This document shows, piece after piece, positions 34,212 to 46,934 of a stretch of DNA of 64,000 nucleotides. The notes under the pieces were generated by a model. It worked only from the letters and a program-made list of their open reading frames with translations, was not told the origin of the DNA and made no database searches. A program made the translations under genes and the position numbers. Origin of the DNA: Asaia bogorensis (GTDB taxonomy: Bacteria > Pseudomonadota > Alphaproteobacteria > Reyranellales > Reyranellaceae). Position 1 is the stretch's first letter, and every line of letters begins with the position of its first letter. The stretch is taken from positions 1-64,000 of the forward strand of contig CAMDCE010000019.1 of assembly GCA_945889625.1 (NCBI GenBank), written 5' to 3'.

Positions 34212-35369
34212 ATGGACTCCGATATCCACACGACCGGCGAGGGACCCGCCGCCAACCTCGCCGCGCGGCGCGCCGCGGGCCAGGTCCATCCCGACCCGGT
34301 GCAGGAGCGCATCGTGCTGCGCCTGCAGGCGGTGTACGAGCAACTGCAGGCCATAGCCGACCATCCCGCCAAGCCGGGCTTTCTGGCGCGCTGGGGACTG
34401 CTCGGCCAGAACAAGCCGCCGGCCGGCCCGCACGGGCTTTACATCTGGGGTCCGGTCGGCCGCGGCAAATCGATGCTGATGGACCTCTTCTTCGCCGATG
34501 CGCCTGTGGCGAAGAAGCGGCGCGTCCACTTCCACGAGTTCATGCTCGAGGTCCATGCCCGGCTGCATCGCCGCCGCGAGAAACTGGCGGCCAAGGGCGC
34601 GCCGCCGGAGGCCGACACGATTGTGCCGATCGCGCGCGGGATCGCGGGCGAGACGCGGCTGCTCTGCTTCGACGAATTCCAGGTCACCAACATCGCCGAC
34701 GCCATGATCCTCGGCCGCCTGTTCGAGACCTTGTTCGACGAAGGCCTGACGGTGATCGCGACTTCCAATCGCGCGCCGGACGATCTCTACAAGGACGGCC
34801 TGCAGCGCGATCGCTTCCTGCCCTTCATCGAGCTGGTCAAGCAGCGCCTGGAGATCCTCGAATTGGGCGGCGATCTCGACTATCGACTGGATCGGTCGCG
34901 CAATCGCGACGTCTACCTGACGCCGGCTGGCGCCTCGGCCAACGCCAAGCTCGACGAGGAGTTCCGCGCGCTCGCTGCCGGCGCCGACGGCGAGCCGCGC
35001 GTCTTGCGCACCCAGGGTCGCGATGTCGACGTCCCACGCGCCGCGCCCGGTGTCGCTATGGCGCACTATCTCGACTGGTGCGACAAGCCGATGGGCGCCG
35101 CCGATTTCCTCTGCATTGCCGACAACTTCCACAGCGTCATCATGGCCGACATTCCCCAAATGGGTCCGGACAGCCGCGACAAGGCGGCTCGCTTCGTCAC
35201 CATGATCGACACATTCTACGAAAAGAAAGTGAAGTTCATCTGCTCGGCCGCGACGGCGCCCCAAGGACTCTATATCGACGGCGACGGCGCCTTCGAATTC
35301 GAGCGCACGGTGTCGCGGCTGATGGAGATGCAGAGCCCGGAATATCTGGCTTTGGACCACATCGCCTAA
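34212..35369 (+). CDS. zapE: Cell division ATPase ZapE (AFG1-like)
   Basis: 385 residues. Walker [21 protein letters not shown], then [16 protein letters not shown], Walker [17 protein letters not shown] and sensor [17 protein letters not shown] place it in the AFG1/ZapE family of AAA-like ATPases. ZapE acts at the division septum by destabilising FtsZ polymers; mitochondrial AFG1 works in protein quality control. In alphaproteobacteria zapE commonly precedes mdh-sucCD; here three other genes lie between. Confidence 0.93.
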   Translation: MDSDIHTTGEGPAANLAARRAAGQVHPDPVQERIVLRLQAVYEQLQAIADHPAKPGFLARWGLLGQNKPPAGPHGLYIWGPVGRGKSMLMDLFFADAPVAKKRRVHFHEFMLEVHARLHRRREKLAAKGAPPEADTIVPIARGIAGETRLLCFDEFQVTNIADAMILGRLFETLFDEGLTVIATSNRAPDDLYKDGLQRDRFLPFIELVKQRLEILELGGDLDYRLDRSRNRDVYLTPAGASANAKLDEEFRALAAGADGEPRVLRTQGRDVDVPRAAPGVAMAHYLDWCDKPMGAADFLCIADNFHSVIMADIPQMGPDSRDKAARFVTMIDTFYEKKVKFICSAATAPQGLYIDGDGAFEFERTVSRLMEMQSPEYLALDHIA

Positions 35370-35437
35370 TTGTGATTGTGGGCTGTCGGACGGGCGTCCT
35401 AGGCTCCGCCCCGCAATTCAACCAGGGAGATCACAAG

Positions 35438-36319
35438 ATGGATGGCGATCGTTTAGTTTATGGCGCCGAGAACGGCCTGTCACGGCGCGCGGCTCTAACC
35501 ACCGTGGCACTGGGCAGCACCTTCGCTTTGGCGGCTCAGCCGGTGACGGCGCAAACCATCATCACGACACCCGCCGACGGGCTGACGGCCGGCGTGGTCA
35601 AGGTCAAGACCAAGGACGGCAAGGACATGGAGGCCTATCGCGCCATGCCGGCGACCGGCACGGGCTTCGGCACCATCCTGGTCGTCCAGGAAATCTTCGG
35701 CGTGCATGCCCATATTGCCGACCTGTGCCGCCGCTTCGCCAAGGCCGGCTACTACGCCATCTCGCCCGAGCTCTATTTCCGCCAGGGCGATCCCAAGACC
35801 TACACCGAGATTCCAAAGCTGGTGTCGGAACTGGTGAGCAAGGTTCCGGATGCGCAGGTCATGGGCGATCTCGACTCGGCGGTTGCCTTCGCCAAAGGCG
35901 AAGGCAAGGCCGACACGGCCAAGCTCGGCGTCACCGGCTTCTGCTGGGGCGGCCGCATCGTATGGATGTACACCGCCCACAATCCGGCGGTGAAGGCGGG
36001 CGTGGCCTGGTACGGCCCACTGGTGCGCCCCGGCACCGAGCTTCAGCCCAAGAACCCGATCGACATCGTGAAGGATCTGAAGGGCCCGGTGTTGGGGCTC
36101 TATGGCGGCGCCGATACCGGCATTTCCCAGGACTCGGTCGACAAGATGAGCGCCGCGCTCAAGGCCGCGGGCACCCCCGTGGCGACCAAGTCGCAGATCA
36201 AGGTCTATCCGGACACGCCGCACGGCTTCAACGCCGACTACCGCCCGAGCTTCCGCAAGGATCAGGCGGAGGACGGCTGGAAGATGGCGCTCGCCTGGTT
36301 CAAGGCCAACGGCGTCTAG
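35438..36319 (+). CDS. Exported dienelactone hydrolase family protein
   Basis: 293 residues from the ATG at 35438 behind AGGGAGA. A Tat-type signal is seen: [20 protein letters not shown] with cleavage near VTAQ. The mature enzyme has the dienelactone hydrolase pattern: Glu in VVQEIFGVH, nucleophile Cys in [11 protein letters not shown], Asp in YGGADTGIS and His in DTPHGFN. It would hydrolyse a lactone or ester in the periplasm; substrate unknown. Its stop is 10 bp before the next hydrolase gene. Confidence 0.9.
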   Translation: MDGDRLVYGAENGLSRRAALTTVALGSTFALAAQPVTAQTIITTPADGLTAGVVKVKTKDGKDMEAYRAMPATGTGFGTILVVQEIFGVHAHIADLCRRFAKAGYYAISPELYFRQGDPKTYTEIPKLVSELVSKVPDAQVMGDLDSAVAFAKGEGKADTAKLGVTGFCWGGRIVWMYTAHNPAVKAGVAWYGPLVRPGTELQPKNPIDIVKDLKGPVLGLYGGADTGISQDSVDKMSAALKAAGTPVATKSQIKVYPDTPHGFNADYRPSFRKDQAEDGWKMALAWFKANGV

Positions 36320-36329
36320 ACAACAACAG

Positions 36330-37190
36330 ATGGCCGAGACGATCGGCCTCAAGACCCGGTCGGGCCTGACGTTCACTTCGGACGTCGCAGGCCCGGCCGC
36401 CGGTCCCCTGGTTCTCCTGCTGCATGGTTTTCCGGAGTCGCGGCACAGCTGGCGCACCGCCTTGCCGGCGCTTGCGAAGGCGGGCTATCGCGCCGTCGCG
36501 CCCGACCAGCGCGGCTATTCGCCAGGCGCGCGGCCCGATCCGGCGGACCTCGCGAACTATGCTTTTGAGAAGCTTGTCGCCGATGCGATCGAGATCGTCG
36601 CGGCGGCCGGCCACGAGGGAAAGCGCTTCCATCTCGTCGGCCATGACTGGGGCGGCCAGGTATCGTGGGGCGTCGCGTCGGCCCATCCCGGTAGGCTGGC
36701 GTCGCTCACCATCCTGTCGCGGCCGCATCCGAAATCCTTCCGCCGCGCGCTCCTGAAAGAGGACGGCGACCAGAAGCATCGCTCACGCCATCACGGCAAG
36801 TTCCTCGAAGCCGACACAGGCCGGCTGTTGCTGGAGAACAATGCACGCCGCTTGCGCGCCGGATTGTTCGGCCAGGACGTGTCGAGGGCCGCGATCGAGG
36901 ATCATGTTTCGGTGCTGGGGAACCCGGCGGCGATCGAAGCGGCACTCGCCTGGTATCGCTCGAACAAGGGTCTGGCCGCCGACATCGGCACCATCACGGT
37001 GCCGACGCTCTACATCTGGGGCGATGCCGACGCCACGGTCGGCCCCGATGCCGCGCACGGCACCGGCGAGTTCGTGGGTGCCGCCTATGCCATGGAAGTG
37101 CTGCCGGGCGTCGGCCATTTCGTCATGGACCAGGCAGCTCCCAAGGCGGCCGAACTGCTGCTCGAGCACCTCAAAAAGCATCCGGTCTAA
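36330..37190 (+). CDS. Alpha/beta hydrolase, epoxide-hydrolase-like
   Basis: 286 residues. The oxyanion motif LLLHGFPESRHSWR and the nucleophile elbow LVGHDWGGQVSWG, where Asp replaces Ser, mark epoxide hydrolases and haloalkane dehalogenases. HGFP favours epoxide hydrolase. The acid is near IWGDADATVG and the His in GVGHFVMDQ. No signal peptide. It is co-directional with, and 10 bp from, the exported hydrolase gene. Confidence 0.88.
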   Translation: MAETIGLKTRSGLTFTSDVAGPAAGPLVLLLHGFPESRHSWRTALPALAKAGYRAVAPDQRGYSPGARPDPADLANYAFEKLVADAIEIVAAAGHEGKRFHLVGHDWGGQVSWGVASAHPGRLASLTILSRPHPKSFRRALLKEDGDQKHRSRHHGKFLEADTGRLLLENNARRLRAGLFGQDVSRAAIEDHVSVLGNPAAIEAALAWYRSNKGLAADIGTITVPTLYIWGDADATVGPDAAHGTGEFVGAAYAMEVLPGVGHFVMDQAAPKAAELLLEHLKKHPV

Positions 37191-37200
37191 TCGGGATACG

Positions 37201-37650
37201 TCACGCGGCCTTCAGGAGGCCGAGCTGCTGCAGCGCGGTCACGCCGTCGTCGAGACCGATTTCCTCGGCGATCATGCCGTTCTCGACACGCAGCACGGTG
37301 GTTCCCGTGAAGCGCATCTTGCGACCGGAACGCGCCGGAAGCGATCCGACGAGAAAATCGCTGAAGGCCGGCCCGGTGTGAGTGCCGCCGCCCTGCCAGC
37401 GGCCGACCACGAAGTCGCCCTCGGCGATGAGGTCGGCGGCGCCCTCGAAGCCCAGATCGGGGAAGGCTTCGCGGAAGCCAATCATGAAGTTCCTGACGTC
37501 CGCGCGACCGCGCCGTGGCTCATGCAGCGAATACTGCAAAAGAATGTCGGGCGCGGCAAGTTCGTCGACGATCCTGGGGTTCCAGGTGGTGCCCCAGAAC
37601 TCCGTGAACCAGCGGCCGACAACGGTCTTGTTTTCCTGTTCCTTCGACAT
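37201..37650 (-). CDS. SnoaL-like polyketide cyclase family protein
   Basis: 149 residues from the ATG at 37650, with GAAGGAG seven bases upstream; the frame is open much further upstream but only as the antisense of mdh. The NTF2-like SnoaL pattern is seen in VVGRWFTEFW, DVRNFMIGFREAFPDLGF, GDFVVGRWQGGGTHTG and the end MIAEEIGLDDGVTALQQLG. Such proteins bind small hydrophobic ligands; no specific role can be assigned. It is convergent with the epoxide-hydrolase-like gene, 10 bp apart. Confidence 0.85.
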   Translation of the reverse strand: MSKEQENKTVVGRWFTEFWGTTWNPRIVDELAAPDILLQYSLHEPRRGRADVRNFMIGFREAFPDLGFEGAADLIAEGDFVVGRWQGGGTHTGPAFSDFLVGSLPARSGRKMRFTGTTVLRVENGMIAEEIGLDDGVTALQQLGLLKAA

Positions 37651-37686
37651 GGCGTGCTCCTTCGCGTTGATGCCATGACCGAATAG

Positions 37687-38778
<1,092 letters not shown>

Positions 38779-38850
38779 TCCACAGGGTCGTCTGCGACTT
38801 TGGTCGAACGACGCAAAAGGATCACGCTTCCTCCGTTGCCATTGCGTTGG

Positions 38851-38897
38851 GGCACTCATAAAGTGCCTCAACTGTCTCTAAGTTGCTTTTTGCAACT
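38851..38897 (+). promoter_or_regulatory. Two small hairpins in the sucC leader
   Basis: GGCACT/AGTGCC (38851-38856 and 38862-38867, 5-nt loop) and AGTTGC/GCAACT (38881-38886 and 38892-38897, loop TTTTT) lie in the 129-bp gap before sucC. The second ends 10 bp before the ATG and could affect ribosome access. Confidence 0.35.
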
Positions 38898-38907
38898 GTA
38901 GGATTTC

Positions 38908-40104
38908 ATGAATATTCACGAGTATCAGGCCAAGGCATTGCTGGCCAAATTCGCCGTCCCGCTTCTCAGGGGCGGCGTCGCCTACACCAAGGACGAGGCG
39001 ATGGACGTGGCCCGCAAACTGGGCAGCCCGATCACCGTCGTGAAGGCGCAAATCCATGCCGGCGGCCGCGGCAAGGGCAGGTTCAAGGACGATCCCAACG
39101 GCAAGGGCGGCGTCAGGGTTTCGAAGTCGATCGAAGAGGTCGGCGCCGCCGCCACCGCCATGCTGGGCCACGAGCTGGTCACCAAGCAAACCGGCCCGGC
39201 CGGCAAGGCGGTCAAGCGCCTCTACATCGAGGAAGGCTGCGACATCAAACGCGAGCTCTACCTCTCGCTGCTGGTCGACCGCGCCGTCAGCCGCATCTCC
39301 ATCATCGCCTCGACCGAGGGCGGCATGGATATCGAGACGGTCGCCCACGACACGCCGGAGAAGATCGTCAAGCAGGCGATCGATCCCGCCGCCGGCTACC
39401 AGGCCTATGAGGGTCGCAAGATCGCCTTTGCGCTGGGCCTCAGCGGCAAGCAGGTCGCCGCTTTCGTCACGCTGCTCGGCAATCTCTACCGCAGCGTCAT
39501 CGAGCTCGACTGCTCGCTGATCGAGATCAACCCGCTGGTCATCACCGGCTCGGGCGACGTGATCGCGCTCGATGCCAAGATGAACTTCGACGACAACGCT
39601 CTGTTCCGCCACAAGGAGCTGGAGGATCTGCGCGATCTCGACGAGGAGGATCCGGCCGAGACCGAGGCCGCAAAATACGCGCTGAACTACGTCAAGCTCG
39701 ATGGCCAAATCGGCTGCATGGTGAACGGTGCCGGCCTCGCCATGGCCACCATGGACATCATCAAGCTCTATGGCTCGGCGCCCGCCAACTTCCTCGACGT
39801 CGGCGGCGGCGCCACCAAGGAGCGGGTGACGGCTGCCTTCAAGATCATCCTCAAAGATTCCAACGTCGAAGGCATCCTGGTCAATATCTTCGGTGGCATC
39901 ATGCGCTGCGACGTGATCGCCGAGGGCGTCGTTGCCGCGGCGCGCGAGGTCAACCTGCACGTGCCGCTGGTCGTGCGACTGGAGGGCACCAACGTCGATC
40001 TCGGCAAGAAGATCCTGAAGGAGTCTGGTCTCAAGATCACCTCGGCGGAGAACCTCGCCGACGCCGCCGAAAAGATCGTCAAGGCCGTCAAGGAGAGCAA
40101 CTGA
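38908..40104 (+). CDS. sucC: Succinyl-CoA synthetase (ADP-forming), beta subunit
   Basis: 398 residues starting [18 protein letters not shown]-grasp nucleotide-binding region [17 protein letters not shown], Mg-binding [15 protein letters not shown], and the CoA/His-loop partner segments [15 protein letters not shown]. It binds ATP/GDP and succinate and pairs with SucD. Its stop overlaps the sucD start (TGATGG), so the two are coupled. Confidence 0.96.
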   Translation: MNIHEYQAKALLAKFAVPLLRGGVAYTKDEAMDVARKLGSPITVVKAQIHAGGRGKGRFKDDPNGKGGVRVSKSIEEVGAAATAMLGHELVTKQTGPAGKAVKRLYIEEGCDIKRELYLSLLVDRAVSRISIIASTEGGMDIETVAHDTPEKIVKQAIDPAAGYQAYEGRKIAFALGLSGKQVAAFVTLLGNLYRSVIELDCSLIEINPLVITGSGDVIALDAKMNFDDNALFRHKELEDLRDLDEEDPAETEAAKYALNYVKLDGQIGCMVNGAGLAMATMDIIKLYGSAPANFLDVGGGATKERVTAAFKIILKDSNVEGILVNIFGGIMRCDVIAEGVVAAAREVNLHVPLVVRLEGTNVDLGKKILKESGLKITSAENLADAAEKIVKAVKESN

Positions 40105-40979
40105 TGGCCGTGCTGGTCGACAAGAACACCAAGGTGATCTGCCAGGGCTTTACCGGCTCGCAGGGCACCTTCCACTCCGAGCAGGCAATCGCCTACGGCA
40201 CTAGGATGGTGGGCGGCGTGACGCCGGGCAAAGGCGGCACCACCCATCTCGATCTGCCGGTGTTCGATACCGTGGCCGACGCGGTTGCCAAGACCGGCGC
40301 CACAGCCACCGTGATCTACGTGCCGGCGCCCTATGCCGCCGATTCGATCCTCGAAGCGATCGATGCCGAGATCCCGCTGGTCGTCTGCATCACCGAGGGC
40401 ATTCCGGTGCTCGACATGGTGAAGGTTAAGCGCGCGCTGACCGGCACCAAATCGCGCCTGATCGGGCCCAACTGCCCCGGCGTCATCACGCCCGGCGAGT
40501 GCAAGATCGGCATCATGCCGGGCCACATCCACAAGCGCGGAAAGATCGGCATCATCTCGCGCTCGGGCACCTTGACCTACGAAGCGGTGGCGCAGACTAC
40601 GGCGGTGGGCCTCGGCCAGACGACCTGCATCGGCATCGGCGGCGATCCGGTGAACGGCACCAACTTCGTCGAGTGCCTGGAGATGCTGCTGCCCGATCCG
40701 GAGACGCTTGGCATCGTCATGATCGGCGAGATCGGCGGTGATGCCGAGGTCAAGGCCGCCGAGTACATCAAGTCGTCGAAGACCAAGAAGCCGGTGGTCG
40801 GTTTCATCGCCGGCCGCACCGCCCCGCCGGGCCGCCGCATGGGCCATGCCGGCGCGGTGATCTCGGGTGGTCACGACACCGCCGAGTACAAGGTCGATGC
40901 GATGCGCGCGGTGGGAATCAGGGTCACGGATTCGCCCGCTGCGTTGGGCGAAGAAATGCTTAAGGCGATGAAGGGCTGA
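40104..40979 (+). CDS. sucD: Succinyl-CoA synthetase, alpha subunit
   Basis: 291 residues. CoA-binding start [20 protein letters not shown] and [39 protein letters not shown]; the phosphorylated His lies in [17 protein letters not shown]. It forms succinyl-CoA from succinate through a phospho-His. Its start overlaps the sucC stop by one base, and it is 53 bp before sucA. Confidence 0.96.
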   Translation: MAVLVDKNTKVICQGFTGSQGTFHSEQAIAYGTRMVGGVTPGKGGTTHLDLPVFDTVADAVAKTGATATVIYVPAPYAADSILEAIDAEIPLVVCITEGIPVLDMVKVKRALTGTKSRLIGPNCPGVITPGECKIGIMPGHIHKRGKIGIISRSGTLTYEAVAQTTAVGLGQTTCIGIGGDPVNGTNFVECLEMLLPDPETLGIVMIGEIGGDAEVKAAEYIKSSKTKKPVVGFIAGRTAPPGRRMGHAGAVISGGHDTAEYKVDAMRAVGIRVTDSPAALGEEMLKAMKG

Positions 40980-41032
40980 CAGCGTACGGCCGCTCGGTCG
41001 TCGCATCGAGCAGGGCCATGGAGGGTCGGGCC

Positions 41033-43936
41033 ATGAAATCAGAACAGACATCGTTCCTGTTCGGCGCCAATGCGCCGTTCATCGAGGAGCTCTACGCGCG
41101 CTATCTCGAGGATCCGAGCAGGGTCGACGCCGACTGGCAGACATTCTTCGAAGCGCTGGCCGACGACAAGAGCGCCGTGCTGGCCGAGAATCGCGGCGCG
41201 AGTTGGGCGCCCAACGGCGTGCGGGTCATTGGCGCGGCCGAAACCGCCACGGATATCCAGGGGCCGCGCACGCCCGCCAACCGCAATGTGAAGGGCGGCA
41301 ACGGCGCCGCTGCCGCGCTCGCCGGCAAGACCGACGTCGAGATCCGCGCCGCCGCGTTCGACACGTCGCGGGCCTTCCTGCTGATCCGCTCCTACCGCAT
41401 CCGCGGCCATCTCGAGGCCGATCTCGATCCGCTGCATCTCACCAAGCGCGTGCTGCATCGCGAGCTCGATCCCGCGACCTACGGCTTCGTCGAGGCCGAC
41501 TGGGACCGGCCGATCCTGATCTTCGGCTCGCTGGGCCTCGGGGAATCAGCGACCCTGCGTCAGATCTGGGACCGCCTGCGCAAGACCTATTGCGGGCACA
41601 TCGGCGTCGAATACATGCACATCTCCGATCCCGACCAGAAGGCGTGGATCCAGGAGCGCATCGAGCACATCGAGAACCACACCGAGTTCACGGTCGAAGG
41701 TCGCCGGATGATCCTGCAAAGGGTCGTCGAGGCGGAGGGGCTGGAGAAATACCTCGGCATCAAGTTCGTCGGCACCAAGCGCTTCGGCCTCGACGGCGGC
41801 GAGTCGATGATCCCGGGCGTCGAGCAGATCCTCAAGCGCGGCGGCCAGCTCGGCATCAAGGACGTGGTGATCGGCATGCCGCACCGCGGCCGCCTCAATA
41901 CGCTCGTGCACATCATGCACAAGAGCTACACGGCGCTGTTCTCCGAGTTTCAGGGTCGCTCCTCGCAGCCCGAGGAAATGCGCGGCTCGGGCGACGTGAA
42001 ATATCACCTGGGTGCCTCGGCCGACCGCGAGTTCGACGGCAACACAATTCACCTGTCGCTGGCGCCCAATCCCTCGCACCTCGAGGCAGTCAATCCCGTG
42101 GTGCTGGGCAAGGCGCGCGCCAAGCAGGACCAGCGCCACGATTCCGATCGCGGCCAGGTCATGGCGATCCTGATGCATGGCGATGCGGCGTTCGCGGGCC
42201 AGGGCCTGGTGGCCGAGAGCCTCGATCTCAGCGATCTCGGCGGCTATCGCATCGGTGGCACAATCCATTTCGTGGTCAACAACCAGATCGGCTTCACCAC
42301 TCTGCCGACCTATTCGCGCTCCGGCCCTTATTGCACCGAGGTCGCCAAGATCGTCCAGGCGCCGATCCTGCATGTGAACGGCGACGAGCCCGAGGCGGTG
42401 GTGCATGTCTCGCGCATCGCCACGGAGTTCCGCCAGCACTTCAAGCGCGACATCGTCATCGACATGTTCTGCTACCGCCGCTACGGCCACAACGAGGCGG
42501 ACGAGCCGATGTTCACCCAGCCGCACATGTACAAGGAGATCGGCGGCCACAAGACGGTGAAGGAAGTCTACGCCGCGCGACTCGAGGCCGAAGGCGTGGT
42601 GAGTCCGGCCGACGTGGCGGCGATGGACACCGAGTTGCGCTCCAAGCTCGACAAGGCGCTGGAGGCCGCGACCAACTACAAGCCCAACAAGGCCGACTGG
42701 CTCGAGGGCAAATGGACCGGCTTCACCGAGGCGCCGGGCGAGGAAGACCGCAAGGGAACGACCGCTGTCGAGCTCGAGACGCTGCTCGGCGTCGGCCGCG
42801 CGCTCAGCGAACCGCCGAAGAATTTCGATCTCAACCGCAAGATCGCGCGCCAGCTCCTGGAGAAACGCAAGACCATCGATACCGGCAAGGACATCGACTG
42901 GGCGACCGGCGAAGCGCTGGCCTGGGGCACTCTGCTGGCCGAAGGCACGCCGGTGCGTCTCAGCGGCCAGGATTCCGGCCGCGGTACCTTCTCGCAGCGC
43001 CATTCGGTGCTGGTCGATCAGAGCAACGAAGCTAAATACATCCCGCTGAACAACGTCGGCGCCGGCCAGGCGCATTTCGAGGTGATCGACAGCCCGCTGA
43101 ACGAGGCAGGCGTGCTGGGTTTCGAGTACGGCTATTCCTCGGCCGAACCCAATGCCCTGGTGCTGTGGGAGGCGCAGTTCGGCGACTTCGCCAACGGCGC
43201 CCAGGTCATCATCGACCAGTTCATCTGCTCGGGCGAGAGCAAGTGGCTGCGCATGAACGGCCTGGTGATGCTGTTGCCGCACGGCTTCGAGGGGCAGGGG
43301 CCGGAGCACAGTTCGGCACGGCTCGAGCGCTACCTGCAGCTCTCGGCCGAGGACAACTGGCAGGTCGTCAATCCCACGACGCCCGCCAACTATTTCCATG
43401 CGCTGCGCCGCCAGGTCCGTCGCGGCTTCCGCAAGCCACTGATCGTCATGACGCCGAAATCGCTGCTGCGTCACAAGGACTGCGTCTCGAGCCTGGCCGA
43501 TTTCGGGCCTGGATCCAGTTTCCGCCGTATCCTGGCGGAGACCGACGATATCGCCGAGGGCGCCAAGGTCCGCCGGGTCATCCTGTGTTCGGGCAAGGTC
43601 TACTTCGATCTCGTCGCCGAGCGCCGCAAGCGCAAAATCGACGACATCGCGATCCTGAGAATCGAGCAGCTCTACCCGTTCCCGATCAACCGGCTCGGCC
43701 TCAGGCTCGCGCACTACCCCAACGCAGAAGTCGTATGGTGTCAGGAGGAGCCCGAGAACATGGGCGCCTGGCACTTCGTCGACCGCCGCATCGAGCGCGC
43801 GCTCGCCGGCCACGCCACCCGGTCGACGCGGCCGACTTACATCGGCCGGCCGGAAGCGGCGTCGCCCGCCACCGGCTCGGCGCGCACGCATCTCAAGGAA
43901 CAGGCCGATCTGGTCGACCGCGCGCTGACGATATGA
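41033..43936 (+). CDS. sucA: 2-oxoglutarate dehydrogenase E1 component
   Basis: 967 residues from the ATG at 41033, chosen because GGAGG lies about 10 bases upstream; an ATG at 41018 would place that site inside the gene. The N-terminus has NAPFIEELYARYLEDPSRVD; thiamine-binding regions are GMPHRGRLNTLVHIMHK and MHGDAAFAGQGLVAE, followed by NNQIGFTTLPTYSRS, and the C-terminal GFEGQGPEHSSARLERYLQL. It decarboxylates 2-oxoglutarate and passes succinyl to SucB. Confidence 0.96.
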   Translation: MKSEQTSFLFGANAPFIEELYARYLEDPSRVDADWQTFFEALADDKSAVLAENRGASWAPNGVRVIGAAETATDIQGPRTPANRNVKGGNGAAAALAGKTDVEIRAAAFDTSRAFLLIRSYRIRGHLEADLDPLHLTKRVLHRELDPATYGFVEADWDRPILIFGSLGLGESATLRQIWDRLRKTYCGHIGVEYMHISDPDQKAWIQERIEHIENHTEFTVEGRRMILQRVVEAEGLEKYLGIKFVGTKRFGLDGGESMIPGVEQILKRGGQLGIKDVVIGMPHRGRLNTLVHIMHKSYTALFSEFQGRSSQPEEMRGSGDVKYHLGASADREFDGNTIHLSLAPNPSHLEAVNPVVLGKARAKQDQRHDSDRGQVMAILMHGDAAFAGQGLVAESLDLSDLGGYRIGGTIHFVVNNQIGFTTLPTYSRSGPYCTEVAKIVQAPILHVNGDEPEAVVHVSRIATEFRQHFKRDIVIDMFCYRRYGHNEADEPMFTQPHMYKEIGGHKTVKEVYAARLEAEGVVSPADVAAMDTELRSKLDKALEAATNYKPNKADWLEGKWTGFTEAPGEEDRKGTTAVELETLLGVGRALSEPPKNFDLNRKIARQLLEKRKTIDTGKDIDWATGEALAWGTLLAEGTPVRLSGQDSGRGTFSQRHSVLVDQSNEAKYIPLNNVGAGQAHFEVIDSPLNEAGVLGFEYGYSSAEPNALVLWEAQFGDFANGAQVIIDQFICSGESKWLRMNGLVMLLPHGFEGQGPEHSSARLERYLQLSAEDNWQVVNPTTPANYFHALRRQVRRGFRKPLIVMTPKSLLRHKDCVSSLADFGPGSSFRRILAETDDIAEGAKVRRVILCSGKVYFDLVAERRKRKIDDIAILRIEQLYPFPINRLGLRLAHYPNAEVVWCQEEPENMGAWHFVDRRIERALAGHATRSTRPTYIGRPEAASPATGSARTHLKEQADLVDRALTI

Positions 43937-43958
43937 GCAAGAGAATAAACCGCACGAA

Positions 43959-44100
43959 CCTCACCCTGAGGAGCCCGCCGCTGGCGGGCGTCTCGAAGGG
44001 TGGGCCCCAGTCTTGTCGTTGCCCATCCTTCGAGACGCCGCGCTCAAGCCGCTTTCGCTGCCACGGCGGCGAAACGGCGACGCGGCTCCTCAGGATGAGG
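43959..44100. repeat. Nested inverted-repeat element between sucA and sucB
   Basis: Outer arms: 43959-43975 (CCTCACCCTGAGGAGCC) and 44084-44100, 16 of 17 paired. Inner arms: 43987-44005 (GGCGTCTCGAAGGGTGGGC) and 44021-44039, 18 of 19 paired, with a 15-nt loop. The gap between sucA and sucB is otherwise empty. It differs in sequence from the GAGCGCAGCGAAGG family. Confidence 0.8.
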
Positions 44101-44112
44101 TGGAGTTGAACC

Positions 44113-45363
<1,251 letters not shown>

Positions 45364-45389
45364 GGGCGCCGCATGTTGCAACACGCACC

Positions 45390-45463
45390 GTGTCATCCCG
45401 AGCGAAGCGAGGGACCCTTGTTCAAGCGCCGCGAAAGGTCCCTCGCTTCATTCGGGATGACAC
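45390..45463. repeat. Inverted repeat element between sucB and lpd
   Basis: The 27-bp arm at 45390-45416 (contains TCATCCCGAGCGAAGCGAGG) pairs at 25 of 27 positions with 45437-45463; loop of 20. It fills most of the gap between sucB and lpd and could fold in the transcript as a processing or attenuation site. Confidence 0.8.
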
Positions 45464-45490
45464 CGAGTTTGGAACGGGCGGCGTAGCGCC

Positions 45491-46903
45491 ATGGCGAACG
45501 AATCCTTCGACCTCGTCGTGATCGGCGCCGGCCCGGGCGGCTATGTGGCGGCGATCCGCGCCTCGCAGCTCGGCATGAAGGTGGCGATGGTCGAGAGGCG
45601 CGCCACCTTTGGCGGCACTTGCCTCAATGTCGGCTGCATTCCATCGAAGGCGCTGCTGCAATCCTCGCATCTCTTCGAGGAGACCGGCCACGATCTCGGC
45701 CAGCACGGCATCGTCGTCGCTCCGCCGACGCTCGACTTCGGCCAGATGATGAAACGCAAGGGCGAGGTGGTCGACGCCACGACCAAGGGCGTGGCCTTCC
45801 TGTTCAAGAAGAACAAGATCGCCTCTTTCCAGGGCACCGGCCGAATCGACAAGGCGGGCTCGGTCGCCGTGCTGGGCGACGATGGCGCCGTAAAGGACAC
45901 GCTCGCGGCCAAGAATATCCTGATCGCCTCGGGCTCGGAGGTGACGCCGCTGCCGGGCGTCGTAATCGACGAGAAGAAGATCGTCTCCTCGACCGGTGCG
46001 CTCGAACTGGTCGCAGTCCCTGCGCACCTGGTCATTGTCGGCGCCGGCATCATCGGCCTCGAGCTCGGCTCGGTGTGGCGGCGGCTGGGTTCCGACGTAA
46101 CGGTGGTCGAGTTCCTCGATCGTATCGTTCCCGGCGTCGACGACGAGATCACAAAGCATTTCCAGCGCGCGCTCGCCAAGCAGGGGCTGAAGTTCAAATT
46201 GGGTTCGAAGGTGACGAAGGCCGAAGCGTCAGCGTCGGGCGTCACGCTCACCGTCGAGCCGGCAAAAGGCGGTGCCGCCGAGACCCTGCAGGGCGATGTC
46301 GTCCTGGTCTCGATCGGGCGGCGGCCCCATGTCGAGGGGCTTGGGCTGGACAAAGCCGGCGTCAAACTGACGCCGCGCGGCCGCATCGCCGTCGATGCCC
46401 ATTTCCAGACGTCGGTGCCCGGCATCTACGCCATCGGCGACGTGATCGACGGACCGATGCTCGCCCACAAGGCGAGCGAGGATGGCGTCGCCTGCGTCGA
46501 GACCATCGCCGGCCAAAAGGGCCACGTGAACTGGGATCTGGTGCCCTCGATCATCTACACCCAGCCCGAGGTGGCGTGGGTCGGCAAGACCGAGGAGCAG
46601 CTCAAGGCTGCCGGTACGGCCTACAAGATCGGCAAATATCCCTTCACCGCCGATCCGCGCAGCCGCGCCAATGCCGCCACCGAAGGCTTCGTGAAGGTGC
46701 TGGCGGACAAGGCCACCGACTGCGTGCTGGGCGTGCACATCATCGGCGCCGAAGCGGGAACAATGATCGCCGAAGCTGCGTTGGCAATGGAGTTCGCCGC
46801 GTCAGCCGAGGATATCGGCCGGGTCTGCCACGCCCATCCGACGGTCAACGAGGCGATGAAGGAGGCCGCGCTGGCGGCCTGGGAAAAGCCGATTCATCTC
46901 TGA
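45491..46903 (+). CDS. lpd: Dihydrolipoyl dehydrogenase (E3)
   Basis: 470 residues. FAD-binding VVIGAGPGGYVAAIRASQLG, redox-active pair GGTCLNVGCIPSKALL, NAD-binding IVGAGIIGLELGSVWRRLG, FAD contact YAIGDVIDGPMLAHKA and the catalytic His-Glu in CHAHPTVNEAMKEA. It re-oxidises the lipoyl groups of SucB (and probably of other complexes). Last gene of the TCA block. Confidence 0.96.
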   Translation: MANESFDLVVIGAGPGGYVAAIRASQLGMKVAMVERRATFGGTCLNVGCIPSKALLQSSHLFEETGHDLGQHGIVVAPPTLDFGQMMKRKGEVVDATTKGVAFLFKKNKIASFQGTGRIDKAGSVAVLGDDGAVKDTLAAKNILIASGSEVTPLPGVVIDEKKIVSSTGALELVAVPAHLVIVGAGIIGLELGSVWRRLGSDVTVVEFLDRIVPGVDDEITKHFQRALAKQGLKFKLGSKVTKAEASASGVTLTVEPAKGGAAETLQGDVVLVSIGRRPHVEGLGLDKAGVKLTPRGRIAVDAHFQTSVPGIYAIGDVIDGPMLAHKASEDGVACVETIAGQKGHVNWDLVPSIIYTQPEVAWVGKTEEQLKAAGTAYKIGKYPFTADPRSRANAATEGFVKVLADKATDCVLGVHIIGAEAGTMIAEAALAMEFAASAEDIGRVCHAHPTVNEAMKEAALAAWEKPIHL

Positions 46904-46934
46904 CCAACTGTCAGCGAGGTGCGAGGGGTTCCGT

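Noticed and set aside
35078-35437. Extended start of the Tat-exported dienelactone hydrolase inside zapE
   Set aside because: The extension overlaps zapE in another frame and would bury the Tat signal; the ATG at 35438 has a good ribosome binding site.
41546-43891. 781-codon open frame antisense to sucA
   Set aside because: Shadow of the sucA codon pattern; no ribosome binding site and no recognisable protein features.
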